From Terebella lapidaria (lineage: Eukaryota > Annelida > Polychaeta > Terebellida > Terebellidae): 64,000 nucleotides of DNA. Shown here piece by piece: positions 42,651-54,965 of this stretch. The stretch spans positions 26,571,001 to 26,635,000 of the forward strand of contig OX424563.1 of assembly GCA_949152475.1 (NCBI GenBank), given 5' to 3'. Under the pieces are notes generated by a model. It had not been told where the DNA came from. It did not search any database and saw only the letters and a program-made list of their open reading frames with translations. A program made the position numbers and the translations under genes. Position 1 is the first letter of the stretch. The number at the start of each line of letters is the position of its first letter.

Positions 42651-43695
42651 TTAGAATTTTGGTGACAATTTTGAAAAAAAAATACCATATATCATGCAAG
42701 CGCCCATATTATACAAATATTGACTGGTGCCTCGTGTAACAGACAAAATCATTTGTCAAACTGTTTTGTCTGTTATATGGGGCACCAATCAATAATCTTT
42801 TTTTTAATAAATTTTATAATAATAACTCGGGGTACATTTACGAGTCAAGGTAATTTGTAGCTGGAAATTATTAGAGACTACAAGTATTAATCTTAATTTC
42901 GAAGCTAACGTCATTTGCCAACTTCCATAGGAAGCCTGGGTGCTGAATCATCGGTATGTTTCCCGGCAAAGCGAGCAGGTAGGTCATAGCGATTTCTACA
43001 TTTCTACCATGTGACCGCTCCTGACCAATAATAAGCCAGCTTATGGTCATAGCATTTACTTAATAATAATGGTGTCATGTGCCAAAGTTACATAATAATA
43101 CAAATATGGATTGATATGTCGACTCTGTTATAACAGGCTTGGGGTTAACTTTTTGTCCTGTGTCTGCACTGTACCCCCTCATTCTGTCAGTCATCCGTCT
43201 CTTAATCAATTCGCAGTGACCATGATAAATACAATCTATCGCATTACTGTGAAGCGGTGTGCTCTTCTGGAATTGGAATATTTATTATTTATCCAGAGAT
43301 TAATCCGTGGTAAATTTTCTCACTGGATAACCCGCAAAGTTGCTGCACATTAATTTGGTACCCTTTAACTTCCTAACATTTATTTAACAGCAAGCGGAAT
43401 GACCTTGGAACCGAAGCTAGATTATCCGTCTGGTCGAGCATGATTTTATTGGCTGATACGTTTTCGTCGTAGCAATCAACATGTCAGAAATTCCATGGAA
43501 CCTCTTAGTAGAACACATCCATTCACATGGTATTAAATTGGACTGAGTGTAATCAAACCAAGGAGTTGGTATATTATTCATAAAATACATTAAAACAACA
43601 TCGGTCCATTGGGAAGCTAACCATATCCAGCAAATTTCATATTGCAAAGCCACTGAATAGATAGACCAAGTCTAATATTTACTGTTCTAACAGAA
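42339..43695 (+). repeat. 1357-bp tandem duplication, copy 1
   Basis: Copy 1 of a direct duplication with constant offset 1357. It begins at ACATTCGGAGCTGTAATTCC within the transposase remnant and includes the N-terminal transposase part, a hairpin and ~900 bases of receptor B flank. Only a few differences from copy 2 were noticed (for example TGTTATATGG against TGTTTTATGG). It is very recent or an assembly artefact. Confidence 0.93.
42718..42800. repeat. Hairpin, probable Tc1-type terminal repeat pair
   Basis: ATTGACTGGTGCC..GTGTAACAGACAAAA pairs with TTTTGTCTGTTATATGGGGCACCAATCAAT across a short loop. It lies just beyond the transposase start and recurs at 44075-44157. It may be the element's inverted end or a nested MITE. 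Confidence 0.6.
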
Positions 43696-45052
43696 CATTC
43701 GGAGCTGTAATTCCAGAAGGCGTTGATTCTGGTTTGAGTCCGGAACTGTCATTCCACAAGGCATTGGTTCTGGCCAGTAATGAAAACATGTGCTGCCTGA
43801 TCAGACGACAGAGGACTCGGTCTACTCTGTATTTTGTTTTCAGAGGTCGACCCGTTCAACGATTTTTGGCTGTGGAATCATTTTCCTTTGAACTTTCTCC
43901 AAACTCCAAATTCCCAGGTGTCTGGCAATCCTGGTCAGGCTAACTCCGACTTGCCACATGTTAATGATGATTGACCTCGGTGTCATGTCTCGTCTCCTTC
44001 CCATGATTTAGAATTTTGGTGACAATTTTGAAAAAAAAATACCATATATCATGCAAGCGCCCATATTATACAAATATTGACTGGTGCCTCGTGTAACAGA
44101 CAAAATCATTTGTCAAACTGTTTTGTCTGTTTTATGGGGCACCAATCAATAATCTTTTTTTAAATAAATTTTATAATAATAACTCGGGGTACATTTACGA
44201 GTCAAGGTAATTTGTAGCTGGAAATTATTAGAGACTACAAGTATTAATCTTAATTTCGAAGCTAACGTCATTTGCCAACTTCCATAGGAAGCCTGGGTGC
44301 TGAATCATCGGTATGTTTCCCGGCAAAGCGAGCAGGTAGGTCATAGCGATTTCTACATTTCTACCATGTGACCGCTCCTGACCAATAATAAGCCAGCTTA
44401 TGGTCATAGCATTTACTTAATAATAATGGTGTCATGTGCCAAAGTTACATAATAATACAAATATGGATTGATATGTCGACTCTGTTATAACAGGCTTGGG
44501 GTTAACTTTTTGTCCTGTGTCTGCACTGTACCCCCTCATTCTGTCAGTCATCCGTCTCTTAATCAATTCGCAGTGACCATGATAAATACAATCTATCGCA
44601 TTACTGTGAAGCGGTGTGCTCTTCTGGAATTGGAATATTTATTATTTATCCAGAGATTAATCCGTGGTAAATTTTCTCACTGGATAACCCGCAAAGTTGC
44701 TGCACATTAATTTGGTACCCTTTAACTTCCTAACATTTATTTAACAGCAAGCGGAATGACCTTGGAACCGAAGCTAGATTATCCGTCTGGTCGAGCATGA
44801 TTTTATTGGCTGATACGTTTTCGTCGTAGCAATCAACATGTCAGAAATTCCATGGAACCTCTTAGTAGAACACATCCATTCACATGGTATTAAATTGGAC
44901 TGAGTGTAATCAAACCAAGGAGTTGGTATATTATTCATAAAATACATTAAAACAACATCGGTCCATTGGGAAGCTAACCATATCCAGCAAATTTCATATT
45001 GCAAAGCCACTGAATAGATAGACCAAGTCTAATATTTACTGTTCTAACAGAA
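43696..45052 (+). repeat. 1357-bp tandem duplication, copy 2
   Basis: Second copy, directly abutting copy 1 at ...GTTCTAACAGAACATTCGG. It ends where flank sequence continues as AACAGAATATCTAACATG. It contains a second copy of the minus-strand transposase N-terminus (43697-44010) and the hairpin. Confidence 0.93.
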
Positions 45053-46628
45053 TATCTAACATGTGGATTTCAGACTGCAATTTTACATGCGATATAATAT
45101 AAAAGACTTATGGTGGCAGCTTTGACAATAGAATTTTTTTTTTCTGGAACTCGGCTAATATGTGCTGTTGGCTAGATCAATTTTTACTAGCTCAGATTAT
45201 AGATCAGACTGTAGTCCGAATCTTCTGAACAGCGCATAATATGATTCAGCGGAGACTCTCTATGGATAGCGCTCGAGCCTCGAACGAACTATCGAGACTC
45301 GGGATTCAAATCATTCAAGTTGGGTCTGGAAAAGGCGACATGTCCGTGAAGAACCTGACATTAAGTGCGGACCTTTAACATTGCCTTTGTTCGTGAAAAT
45401 CATGACGTGCATATCACATTATATTCCAAATCATGGACTTCCACAAGTGATTTAGGGCCTATACGACGAACAATTTTGATTCGATACACAGAAATGAATT
45501 CCGAAGGGAGGGAGATGTATTCAACTTGTGGATTCAGATTGTCCAGTGAAGCGCCTCAATTGATTGAATTTATATAGTAAAATTTCAATGAATACATAAA
45601 ATTGTAAACATTAAACACAATACAAGGATGACACTAGTGTCAAGTGGAAAAGACACTTATTTTCGTTGTGGTCCAACCGCGCTCGCAGGGACAGGGAGCT
45701 GCAGTGGAGCTTGAGGCATACAGTACTTGGTAGATCCAACCCCCGGTCCTTCCTGTTCACTAGTCCTGAACTGCAGTCGTGATTCTCTGTACGTTTACTG
45801 TCTAATCAGGATCTGGTACAACAGGGTTTTTATGGTGCGATATTTCACCAGTACATCGGAACGATATTGGGGATATGTTATGACCTGTATGTCCAACCTT
45901 TGGGGGAAATCATTCAAAAACAATGCAAGCCTACTTAGTAAACAAGAACAAATGGCTCTTTCTGTTTGCATTTCATGCTACCCAGTACAGCAATAGTTTT
46001 GAAGTCAAATAATGGACTATTTCATAGGGACAATTTCCGAAGCCTGAAAACTTAAACATTTTCGGACCAATCAGAAGCGAGGGGCTTTGAATCAGTTTCA
46101 ACCGTTTTTTGCATAACTTCAAGTGATAATTGCGCACATATATGCACCGATTTTACCTCAAATAAGACTATAGATTGACTCGTATGGCCTATATATATAT
46201 ATGATACAAACACACATATTCCGTAAAATGTCACATTTGTCGTACTTGTCCATTCCTCCATTCTCAACGGTTTTGCCCCATATAACCATGTCACATGACT
46301 GCTTGTGCGTGCACGTGGCCGAGCACGCGCATACAGCTGAAGACACTTTCGGAGTCCCGTGTATGGTTTTACGCTGCCGTGGAAGCGCGTGTTTTGCCCT
46401 AAGTAGCCATTGGTCCGTTTTGAATTACGGAAAATACCGAGTAATGCCAGATATTCATGAGATCCGAGGGGGCCCTGTGAAATGGCCCATTCCCATGATG
46501 TGGATATTGCAAGTAGACGGGAATAAAATATTATCCAACAATCTGCACATCCGGCGTGAAAAAGGCGACATGGGCGATAATAGGCATCCGACTGTAAATA
46601 AAAACGTAATGGTTAATATTTCATTTTA
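45053..46628 (+). other. Intergenic, no gene supported
   Basis: Starts with the rest of the receptor flank (to ~45110). The 142-codon open frame at 46201-46629 has no recognised domain and runs into a repeat terminus. A (TA)n run is at 46190-46203. Confidence 0.45.
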
Positions 46629-47935
46629 GGTTACCGGACCTTTGGCCCGATAACCTATTGCCGTGGCGTTGCGTCCGTCATCGTCTGTCGTCGTCAATCT
46701 ACATTTGTATCTTTAAAGTTTACAGGTGAATCTTTGTGAAATTTTACGAAAACATGCCTAACGAGACAATCAGAGATTGCAGACCCTCGCCCTTCAGATT
46801 TAGTCACTAAAATTAGGCGATAATTGAGAGTTTTGGTCTTAAGACCAATAGACCATCGGTTGTACGCCATACGATTGGGAATTGGCCAAAGAAAAATTCA
46901 AAAATAGGTTGAGGATTTAATATTGATTAGAACCGGAGTTATAGCCAATTATGTGATTTTCTTTTTTTCCGTTGCCATGGCAACCGTTTTCTGAGCCACT
47001 ACCATAGCACTCCAGCCCTATAAATTTCAAATCGATCGGACCGTTTGCCTTTGAGTTATGAGCGCAGACATTTGCACTGAAACGTCGCTGGCCAAAAATA
47101 ACCGAAATCGTGACCCCCAATTTTTCGACATCGGGCGATAATAGAGAGTTTTCGTCGTACGACCATCGGTCGTACACCCAACGATTGGGAATTGGCCAAA
47201 GAAAAATACAAAAATAGTTGGAAAAATTAATATCAAGTAAAACCGGAGTTAGAGCCAATGATGTGAATTTCTTTTTTCCGTTGCCATGGCAACTGTTTCC
47301 ATCCGATTTTGGTAAAATTTTGAAGGGACTGAGCCACCACCATAACACTCTTGCCCTATAAGTTTCAAATCGATCGGACCGTTTGCCCTTGAGTTATGAG
47401 CGCGGACATTTGCACTGAAACGTCGCTGGCCAAAAATAACCGAAATCGTGACCCCCAATTTTTCGACATCGGGCGATAATAGAGAGTTTTCGTCGTACGA
47501 CCATCGGTTGTACACCAAACGATCGGGAATTGGCCAAAGAAAAATACAAAAATAGTTGGAAAAATTAATATCAAGTAGAACCGGAGTTAGAGCCAATGAT
47601 GTGATTTTCTTTTTTCCGTTGCCATGGCAACCGTTTCCATCCGATTTTGGTAAAATTCTAAAGGGACTGAGCCACCACCATAGCACTCTTGCCCTATAAG
47701 TTTTAAATCGATCGGACCGTTTGCCTTTGAGTTATGAGCGCGGACATTTGCACTGAAACGTCGCTGGCCAAAAATATTCGAAACCGTGACCCCCAATTTT
47801 TCGACATCGGGTGATAATGGAGAGTTTTGGTCATACGACCACGGGCCATATATCAGATGATCAGGAATTGGCAATAGAAAAATACAAAATTAGTTAGAAA
47901 AAATTATCTTGATTAGAACTTAGATCTTGCACAGA
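46629..47935. repeat. ~338-bp repeat array 1 with family terminus
   Basis: Begins with the terminus TTACCGGACCTTTGGCCCGA (then GGCGTTGCGTCCGTC), followed by a unique lead (CATGCCTAACGAGACAATCA) and about 3.5 units of ~338 bp. Each unit has GTTGCCATGGCAAC (46971, 47280 and 47618), ATCGATCGGACCGTTTGCC, GAAACGTCGCTGGCCAAAAA and ATCGGGCGATAAT words. The parallel ~69-codon minus-strand frames arise from the repeat and are not genes. Confidence 0.9.
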
Positions 47936-48949
47936 GCTTTCACAGACCGGATTTTGAATATAATATCATCCACCTAATGTGCCACTTACTACAGTACTGT
48001 TTCAATAATATGTAGTCAATTCAATAACTTTAGAGCATTCTCGGTTTTCCTAAGAAACGAACACTGTTGGTGTTGAACGGGCATGGACGGCTTGCTGTGC
48101 TTAGCCCCGAGACAATACAAATGTCAAAACCTTTCATATAACTTCAAATAAAAAAATACTAAACAATCGACGATGTCGAGCTGAATTATTGCATACATGT
48201 ACACGTGCAATCCATTGTAACATATTCTCATCATTATATCCCGTCATGAATATTCATAAACACGACAGTTCACGTCTATTAGAGGAACGGTTGAGCACAT
48301 TTCTGCCGACTTCACCAGTCAAGATATCTGTAAAAAAGATCATATTTTCAGCAACTTATATTATTTGTTTGACCTTAAAATCTAGTCCAAATCTAGTTTC
48401 GGGTAGATTCGATCAATTCTGTGCAATCTAATGCTATGAGGTGTTTTTCTCACCTCAGGGCAAAATGTTTAAGCACCATGAAAACGAGTGGGAGTCCCAG
48501 CAATGCATCAGAAACTCGTGCGACCCCAGCGGCATTGTCTAAAACCGAACCAGACATAGCTTGTTTCAGACATTAATTATGTCATAACCTACCTGGACCA
48601 CTTCGTTTATGTATATTTGGATTAACTGAAAACTCGTGTTGATCAAACATAGCCGTAAAGAGCAGGCATACCTGCGGGCGTAGTTGATTGGGCGACTGAA
48701 ACCAAAGAAAATAACAGTATTTGGCCTGGCATGATTAATAACAGTATTTAGCCTGGCATGATTAAAAAATACCTTTATTTGGTATAGTGTGTAGAATATT
48801 TTAAACTCTTTACATCAGCGATACATTCATATGTCTTTACCCGAGAATCCCACTGTCAGAACCATCAGACAGACAACAAGAACGAGTCGCACAAGAGCCA
48901 TTCGTAATAGAAATCAAACGTAGCTAACTCTACCTTACGATAGTGTATG
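47936..48949 (+). other. Intergenic, nothing recognised
   Basis: AT-rich, with a short local repeat (AACAGTATTT.GCCTGGCATGATTA twice, near 48712-48765). No gene. Confidence 0.45.
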
Positions 48950-49515
48950 ATTTTGTATCCTTTTAGTGTCATAGGATATAGAAGCGAGATATTGTTTCCG
49001 GAGAAAATTCCAAAAATCATCCAAAAAAGTCCAAATATCAGCATTTTTTTACGGAGAAGTCAGTTTTGACCTTTCAAGGACATTGAAGATCAAATTCAAG
49101 ATCATTATTGAAACCGCGACATATGATTTCCCATTTGAATGTGCCAATGTTTGAGCTATATCTTGAAGTTTTTTTTTGTTCATTCCATACAGCTCCCATT
49201 ATGAAGGAATAAGTCAATGGAATTCTCTAAATCCAAACATTCTTACAAATGCGAGAAAGAAATTGTTTTGCTGGAAATGGCTTACTGAACAGATTTTGAC
49301 AACGGCCGCAAAAATGCAAAATTGGCCGTTTTTCGTAAAAATGGCTTCCGTTTTGAAAAAAAAAAAGTGAAAACCACAACACTAAAAAATACCTCTTCAA
49401 ATTATTTCAGGAATCTTTGTGGAAAATTTAAAAACACTAAAAATATACCTCCTCAAATTATTTCAGGTATCTTTGTGCAAAATTTGTTTGGATCATAGGT
49501 CAGGTGACCTGAAAA
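48950..49515. repeat. Family-A repeat copy
   Basis: Same order of words as 29880-30330: GACCTT..AGGACATTGAAGATCAA, CCCATTATGAAGGAATAAG, GGCCGTTTTTCGTAAAAATGG, then TTCAGG.ATCTTTGTG.AAA repeated twice. It ends near ATCATAGGTCAGGTGACCTG. Confidence 0.65.
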
Positions 49516-49712
49516 CAGTTGAGTTAATGCTTTTGGTGGCATTAATAGATTTATGACTCTTCTTATATGGCTAGTTTTTTGGCGGAGGAGGAGGGGGAAG
49601 GAGGTAGCAAAAAGTGGCTATTTCGTAATTACTCATATAAGTATACAAACAACCTTGTGGACCAGAATGGAACACTGCAAATATATTATGTTTTATATAT
49701 GGGCTTACTTTA

Positions 49713-50619
49713 CGCATCTTAAAGCCTAACTAGAGTGCAAAAAAAACTTTTTTTAGTTTAGTGTGAATATCAAAGACGGAAGTCTGGGGATCATTTCTGT
49801 TTTTACAAAATTGAAATATCTCGAATAGTCACTATTTTATGGCGGTTTGTTTATGACATGTCCTATTCACCTTTCGGTGTCATATGCAAATATGCAAATG
49901 AGCAATGATGACGTCATATGAGTCACTGAAAGATAATGAGCTCATTGAAACCAGTACTGCATAATATTAAAGAACATGAAAATAATTTTTGTTCCACATA
50001 ATGACTCCATACAGAAAATATTCAAATTTTAAATAAATTTTGTTGGCGTCATGGCAACCAGAGCCGGAATATGGCCCATAGCAACCACGTTGCTATGGAG
50101 ATTTTGTTGCTAACCACTGATAATTCCACATCATTTGGACCTCAAGTTTTGTTACATTATGATTTTTTGTCAAAATGTTGAAAGAAGGTAGCACCTTCAC
50201 ATGTCCTAACAGTTCAATTGTCCATAGCAACCCACCCAACAACTGGTTGCTAAGGGGCGCTAGCTCTGATTGTGTAGCCTTGACAACATGATGGCATAAC
50301 ATAAGACTGACTATGCATTACCACAAAACATATCAGTTTCTATAGGAACCTTTATCTACATCATAACCCTTTCATAAATGAGGTTTAGATAGCTAATTAT
50401 GGTACTTGACTCATATGACGTCATGAATATCTAATTATAATAATTAATGAGGTCCTGCAAAATGCTGATAGATTGGAAAAAAGTAATTCACGAAAACAGA
50501 AATATCTCCGGTTGTGGTTGAGATTTTCAAGTTCTGTAAAAACAAAAATGATCAGGGAAATCATCACCAAAGGTATAAGAACATAAAAATTATACACTCT
50601 AGTTAGACTTTAAGATGCG
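49713..50619. mobile_element. Fold-back DNA element with long inverted repeats
   Basis: The left end CGCATCTTAAAGCCTAACTA (then GAGTG) pairs with ACTCTAGTTAGACTTTAAGATGCG at the right end. Inner pairings include GATCATTT.TGTTTTTACA and GACGTCATATGAGTCA (49910-49925 with 50408-50423). Non-coding, ~0.9 kb. Confidence 0.82.
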
Positions 50620-50896
50620 AACAATACCGTATAATTCAACCTTCTCAAACAGAAATAGTGTATATTATTTTATTCCCTCTGTGGCATTGATACCTTACTG
50701 TACCAAGCAAATGCATTTATGTGCATACCGACTCAGCATTCATGCAAAACAACATTGATACAAAATTTCATGGGATTCACTGAACATTGACATACCTTTT
50801 ACGATTGACGATATTTTCTTTCAGAAAGAAAAATTAAACTGGAGTTCCGTCCTGTGCGTAGTGAGAGGGTAACTAATAGATCAAATGACACTTGGC
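50620..50896 (+). other. Spacer, nothing recognised
   Basis: Short AT-rich spacer between two DNA elements. Confidence 0.4.
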
Positions 50897-50900
50897 TTAA

Positions 50901-51265
50901 ATAGCATGATCACACAATGAACCAATAGCCACAGCAGTTTTTTTGTTTTTATATTGAATTTTTTTTAATCTGCTAACAATTAATGGCAGATGCCTCAATG
51001 TACTAACACTATAGCAATGACAATAGCACAATACCGTGTGTCATATGATGCCAATTGTCAGTTTTGTATTTGCCTTCATTCCTTAGAGTTGTTTTCTTCC
51101 CCTTTCCTATCAACATGTACACGGTATTGTGCTATTGACATTGTTATTGTGTGCGTACATTGTGGCATATACCGTTAATTGTTTCCTTAATATAATGTAT
51201 TCGATATAAGAAGACCAGAAGAAAAAAAACTGCTGTGACCGTTGGTCATTGTGCGATCAGGCTAT
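50901..51265. mobile_element. 365-bp MITE flanked by TTAA (piggyBac-like target)
   Basis: TTAA at 50897-50900 and at 51266-51269 flanks inverted ends ATAGC(A/C)TGATC(A/G)CACAATGA, which extend to CCACAGCAGTTTTTTT. A second inner pair (CAATAGCACAATACCGTG and CACGGTATTGTGCTATTG) lies near the centre. TTAA duplication is the piggyBac hallmark. The ends do not start CCC as classical piggyBac does, so the autonomous partner is unknown. Confidence 0.8.
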
Positions 51266-51269
51266 TTAA

Positions 51270-51719
51270 ACCCGAGCGTCGATAGATCCATTAATTACTC
51301 TCTCACTCTGCACGGAACGGATCTTTGGTTCATTTTCTTCTTCCGGAAAGGAAATATCGTTAATCGTTAAAGGTGAGTCAATGTTAAGTGAATCCAGAAG
51401 ACTTCTGCATCAATGTTGGTTTTTCTGAGTCGGTATGTAGATAATTGCATTTGTTCATACACTAAGGTCTCGTGACCACAAAAGATATAGTACCATTCAA
51501 TACATTCCACACTCTTGCTTTTTTGCTGGAGTTATATTATACGGATTTGTTTTTACTGCAGGATGCTTAATATAGGCATAACATAAATACATCATATTCA
51601 TTTTGTATTCCATTCTGGCCGACGAAGTCAGTCCCCATTATTCATCACATCATTTATGTATGAGATAATATGAGTTAGCTGTAATGGCTACCAAATTCCA
51701 TCAACTCAACTGTTTTCTA
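51270..51719 (+). other. Intergenic, nothing recognised
   Basis: No exon or repeat recognised; repeat array 2 follows. Confidence 0.45.
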
Positions 51720-53480
51720 CCAGCAGTGATCACAGTGCTAACGAGACAATCAGAGATTGCAGACCCTCGCCCTTCAGATTTAGTAACTAAAATTAGGCGA
51801 TAATTGAGAGTTTTGGTCTTAAGACCATCGGTTGTACGCCATACGATTGGGAATTGGCCAAAAAAAATACAAATATAAGCTGAAAATTTAATATTGATTA
51901 GAACCGGATTTATAGCCAATTATGTGAATTTCTTTTTTCCGTTGCCATGGCAACCGTTTTCACCCGATTTTGGCAAAATTTGAAAGGGACTGAGCCACTA
52001 CCATAGCACTCCAGCCCTATAAATTTCAAATCGATCGAACCGTTTGCCTTTGAGTTATGAGCGCAGATATTTGCACTGAAACGTCGCTGGCCAAAAATAA
52101 CCGAAGTCGTGACCCCCAATTTTTCGGCATCGCGCGATAATGGATAGTTTTCGTCGTACGACCATCGGCCGTATACCATACGATCCGGAATTGGGCAAAG
52201 AAAAATACAAAAATAGCTGGACAAATTAATATCAAGTAGAACCGGAGTTATAGCCATTTATGTGATTTTCACTTTTTCCGTTGCCATGGCAACCATTTTC
52301 ATCCGTTTCCGACCAAATTTGACGAAGACCGAGCCAATACCATAGCGCATCAGTCCTATAAATTTTAGAACGATAGATCCGTTTGTCTTTGAGTTATAAG
52401 CGCAGACATTTGCCCTGAAAAGTCGCTGGCGAAAAATAACCGAAATCGTGAACCCCCAACAATTCGACACCGGGCGATAATGGAGAATTTTAGTCGTACG
52501 ACCATTGGTCGTACACCAAACGATCGAGAATTGGCCAAGCAAAAATACAAAAGTAGTTGGAAAAATTAATATCAAGTAGAACCGGAGTTAAGAGCCAATG
52601 ATGTGATTTTCTTTTTTCCGTTGCCATGGCAACCGTTTCCATCCGATTTTGATAAAAATTTAAAGGGACTGAGCCACCACCATAGCACTCTTGCCCTATA
52701 AATTTCAAATCGATCGGACCGTTTGCCTTTGATTTATGAGCGCGGACATTTGCACTGAAACGTCGCTGGCCAAAAATAACCGAAATCGTGACCCCCAATT
52801 TTTCGATATCGGGCGATAATAGAGAGTTTTCGTCGTACAACCATCGGTCATACACCAAACGATCGAAAATTGGCCAAAGAAAAATATAAAAATAGTTGGA
52901 AAAATTAATATCAAGTAGAACCGGAGTCAGAGCCAATGATGTGATTTTCTCTTTTCCATTGCCATGGCAACCGTTTCCATCCGATTTTGGTAAAATTTTA
53001 AAAGGACCGAGCCACCCCTATAGCACTCTCGCCCTATAAACTTCAGATTGATCGAACCGTTTGCCTTTGAGTTATGAGCGCGGACATTTGCACTGAAACG
53101 TCGCTGGCCAAAAAAGTTCGAAACCGTGACCCCCAATTTTTCGACATCGGGCGATAATGGAGAGTTTTGGTCGTTTATATCTGGTGATCAGGAATTGGCC
53201 ATAGAAAAATACAAAATTAGTTAGAAAAAATTATCTTGATTAGAACCGAAGTTATGGTCAATTATTGATTTTTACATTTTCCGTTGCCATGGCAACAGTT
53301 TTTGTCCGATTTTGACCAGATTCGAGGAGGACCGCTTTATCCCTATCAGTTTCATGTTGATCGGACCATTCTCCTTTGAGATATTCGCGCGGACAGACAA
53401 ACAAACAAACAAACAAACAAATAAACAAACATACGAGAGGCCATAGGCCACACACTTGCCGGACTAAGTACGCAATTATG
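51720..53480. repeat. ~338-bp repeat array 2 with (CAAA)n end
   Basis: Starts with the same lead as array 1 (GCTAACGAGACAATCAGAGA) and holds about five units; the X-box-like palindrome is at 51941, 52280, 52620, 52958 (ATTGCCATGGCAAC) and 53283, at spacings of 339, 340, 338 and 325. It ends with a (CAAA)n run (53396-53430) and GAGGCCATAGGCCACACACT, an ending also seen at 57015 and 62702. The repeated ~69-codon minus-strand frames are by-products. Confidence 0.9.
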
Positions 53481-53639
53481 ACGTCATTTGTCGTCAATTC
53501 TATACTGCTAACTTACTGTGAATGGAGTTTTTAAATATGCATGATATAATCGTGTTTATACATGTTATATTATAACCAGACAAGATCATAATATCTTCAA
53601 ATGATGAGTTTCCTTTGAAATATTACCGATTTGTTGCCA

Positions 53640-54400
53640 CAAAAACGTCAATTACGTCAAAACGGATATATCAATTTTGCTAAAAATTGACAGAGACCAT
53701 CACAGGACGACTCCATATCGTTTGCATGGGCTAAATATGCAGTAAATGTTATAACTTTGCACATCTGACACTCAAAAGGCCAAAATGTAAGTCTGAAATC
53801 ACGTTTGACGTCATTATGACGTCAATTGACGTCCGATTCCGAAAATGATAACATATTTGGAAAGTACTCTCCAAGACCTTTCGAACGAGCTACTACTCGA
53901 TATTTTTGCAAAAGGTCAAGGTCAAGGTCATTTCTGAGGTCAACTTCGACCTCAGGCGCTTGCAAAGGCTATCGGTCATACGCCTTAGGTGTAAATGCAA
54001 AAGTTGTTAGGCTAAGTGAGTGCAATGCTGTGGATTTACTTTCGTGTCTCTATCTTGCATACTTCCTGAGATATAGTGACCCACATGGTTTTCATTTGCA
54101 GGTCAATATTGACCTTGACTTTCGACCTTTGACCTTGAAATTTTCTGGAACAAAAGAACATATCCTTGACTATAAACTGGTGTATTATCAGAGTTTTACG
54201 CACATTATTGACGCTTTTATCAGCATAGACAGCTTGAAACATGCAATTTCGCTTATAATGGGGCCGATTTCGTTGCCATAGAAACGTCAATTACGTCATA
54301 ACGAATTGGCCGATCGGGCTAAAAATTGACATTGAGCATGAGGGACCGGTTCCACATCGTTTCCAAGCAGTCCCAACATCGTTTTCAGATCGAAAATCGG
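53640..54400. repeat. ~720-bp module B, copy 1
   Basis: First of four copies of a module running from ACAAAAACGTCAATTACGTC through TTATGACGTCAATTGACG, AAAAGGTCAAGGTCAAGGTC and GACGCTTTTATCAGCAT to CATAGAAACGTCAATTACGT. The plus-strand open frame 53826-54281 is partly shared by the other copies, but indels break it, so it is not called coding. Confidence 0.85.
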
Positions 54401-54965
54401 AGGAGGTGACCTCCAAGGTCAAACATTCGACCTCGGGCGAACTTCTCAAGGTCAAGGTCAAATGTCAAGGTCAAGGTCTCAGAAGATAGAACTCGAGTTT
54501 ATCTACAATATGAACCTAATTTGAAGTCTCTAGGACCATTAGAACCGAAGTTATGGCCACTTATGTGTTTTCAACGTTTTGCTTGACCTTGACCTTGACC
54601 TTTGACCTAGACACACCAAAATAGTGCGATGCCTGCGCGGTATACTACAGATTCTGCACACGAATTTTGGAAGCTTTTGATCAAGAACTGTGGACGCTAG
54701 AGTGCGAACAGACAAACAAACGAGGGGCCATTGGCCCGGCAGTTGACGAATTAGGAAGGTTACCGGACAATATATGTTTTAGATATATGTTTTAGTGAGA
54801 TATTAGCCATTTTGTGCTCTGACCTGAATTTTCAAATCATGAGAAGATTTAACATATATCATTTCCTATACATGTATGTCCAAAGCTGTAAAGTCGATAA
54901 AAAGCGATATATTAGCCACATTGTGCTCTGACCTTGAAAATGAGGTCAAAGGTCAAATGTCAAGG
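54401..54965. repeat. Mixed repeat fragments
   Basis: A TCAAGGTCA-rich tail, an end resembling GAGGGGCCATTGGCCCGGCA near 54722 and a family-A fragment (GTGAGATATTAGCCATTTTG, GACCTTGAAAATGAGGTCAA) at 54790-54955. Confidence 0.7.

Noticed and set aside
45235-45320. tRNA-derived SINE-like stretch (GCGCTCGAGCC ... GGGATTCAAATC)
   Set aside because: Box matches are weak and there is no tail or second copy in the window.
46201-46629. 142-codon open frame on the plus strand
   Set aside because: No domain, no splice context, low-complexity start, and it runs into a repeat terminus.
46917-53136. Families of similar 69-148 codon minus-strand frames
   Set aside because: They recur because the 338-bp repeat recurs; the frames shift between units and have no domain.
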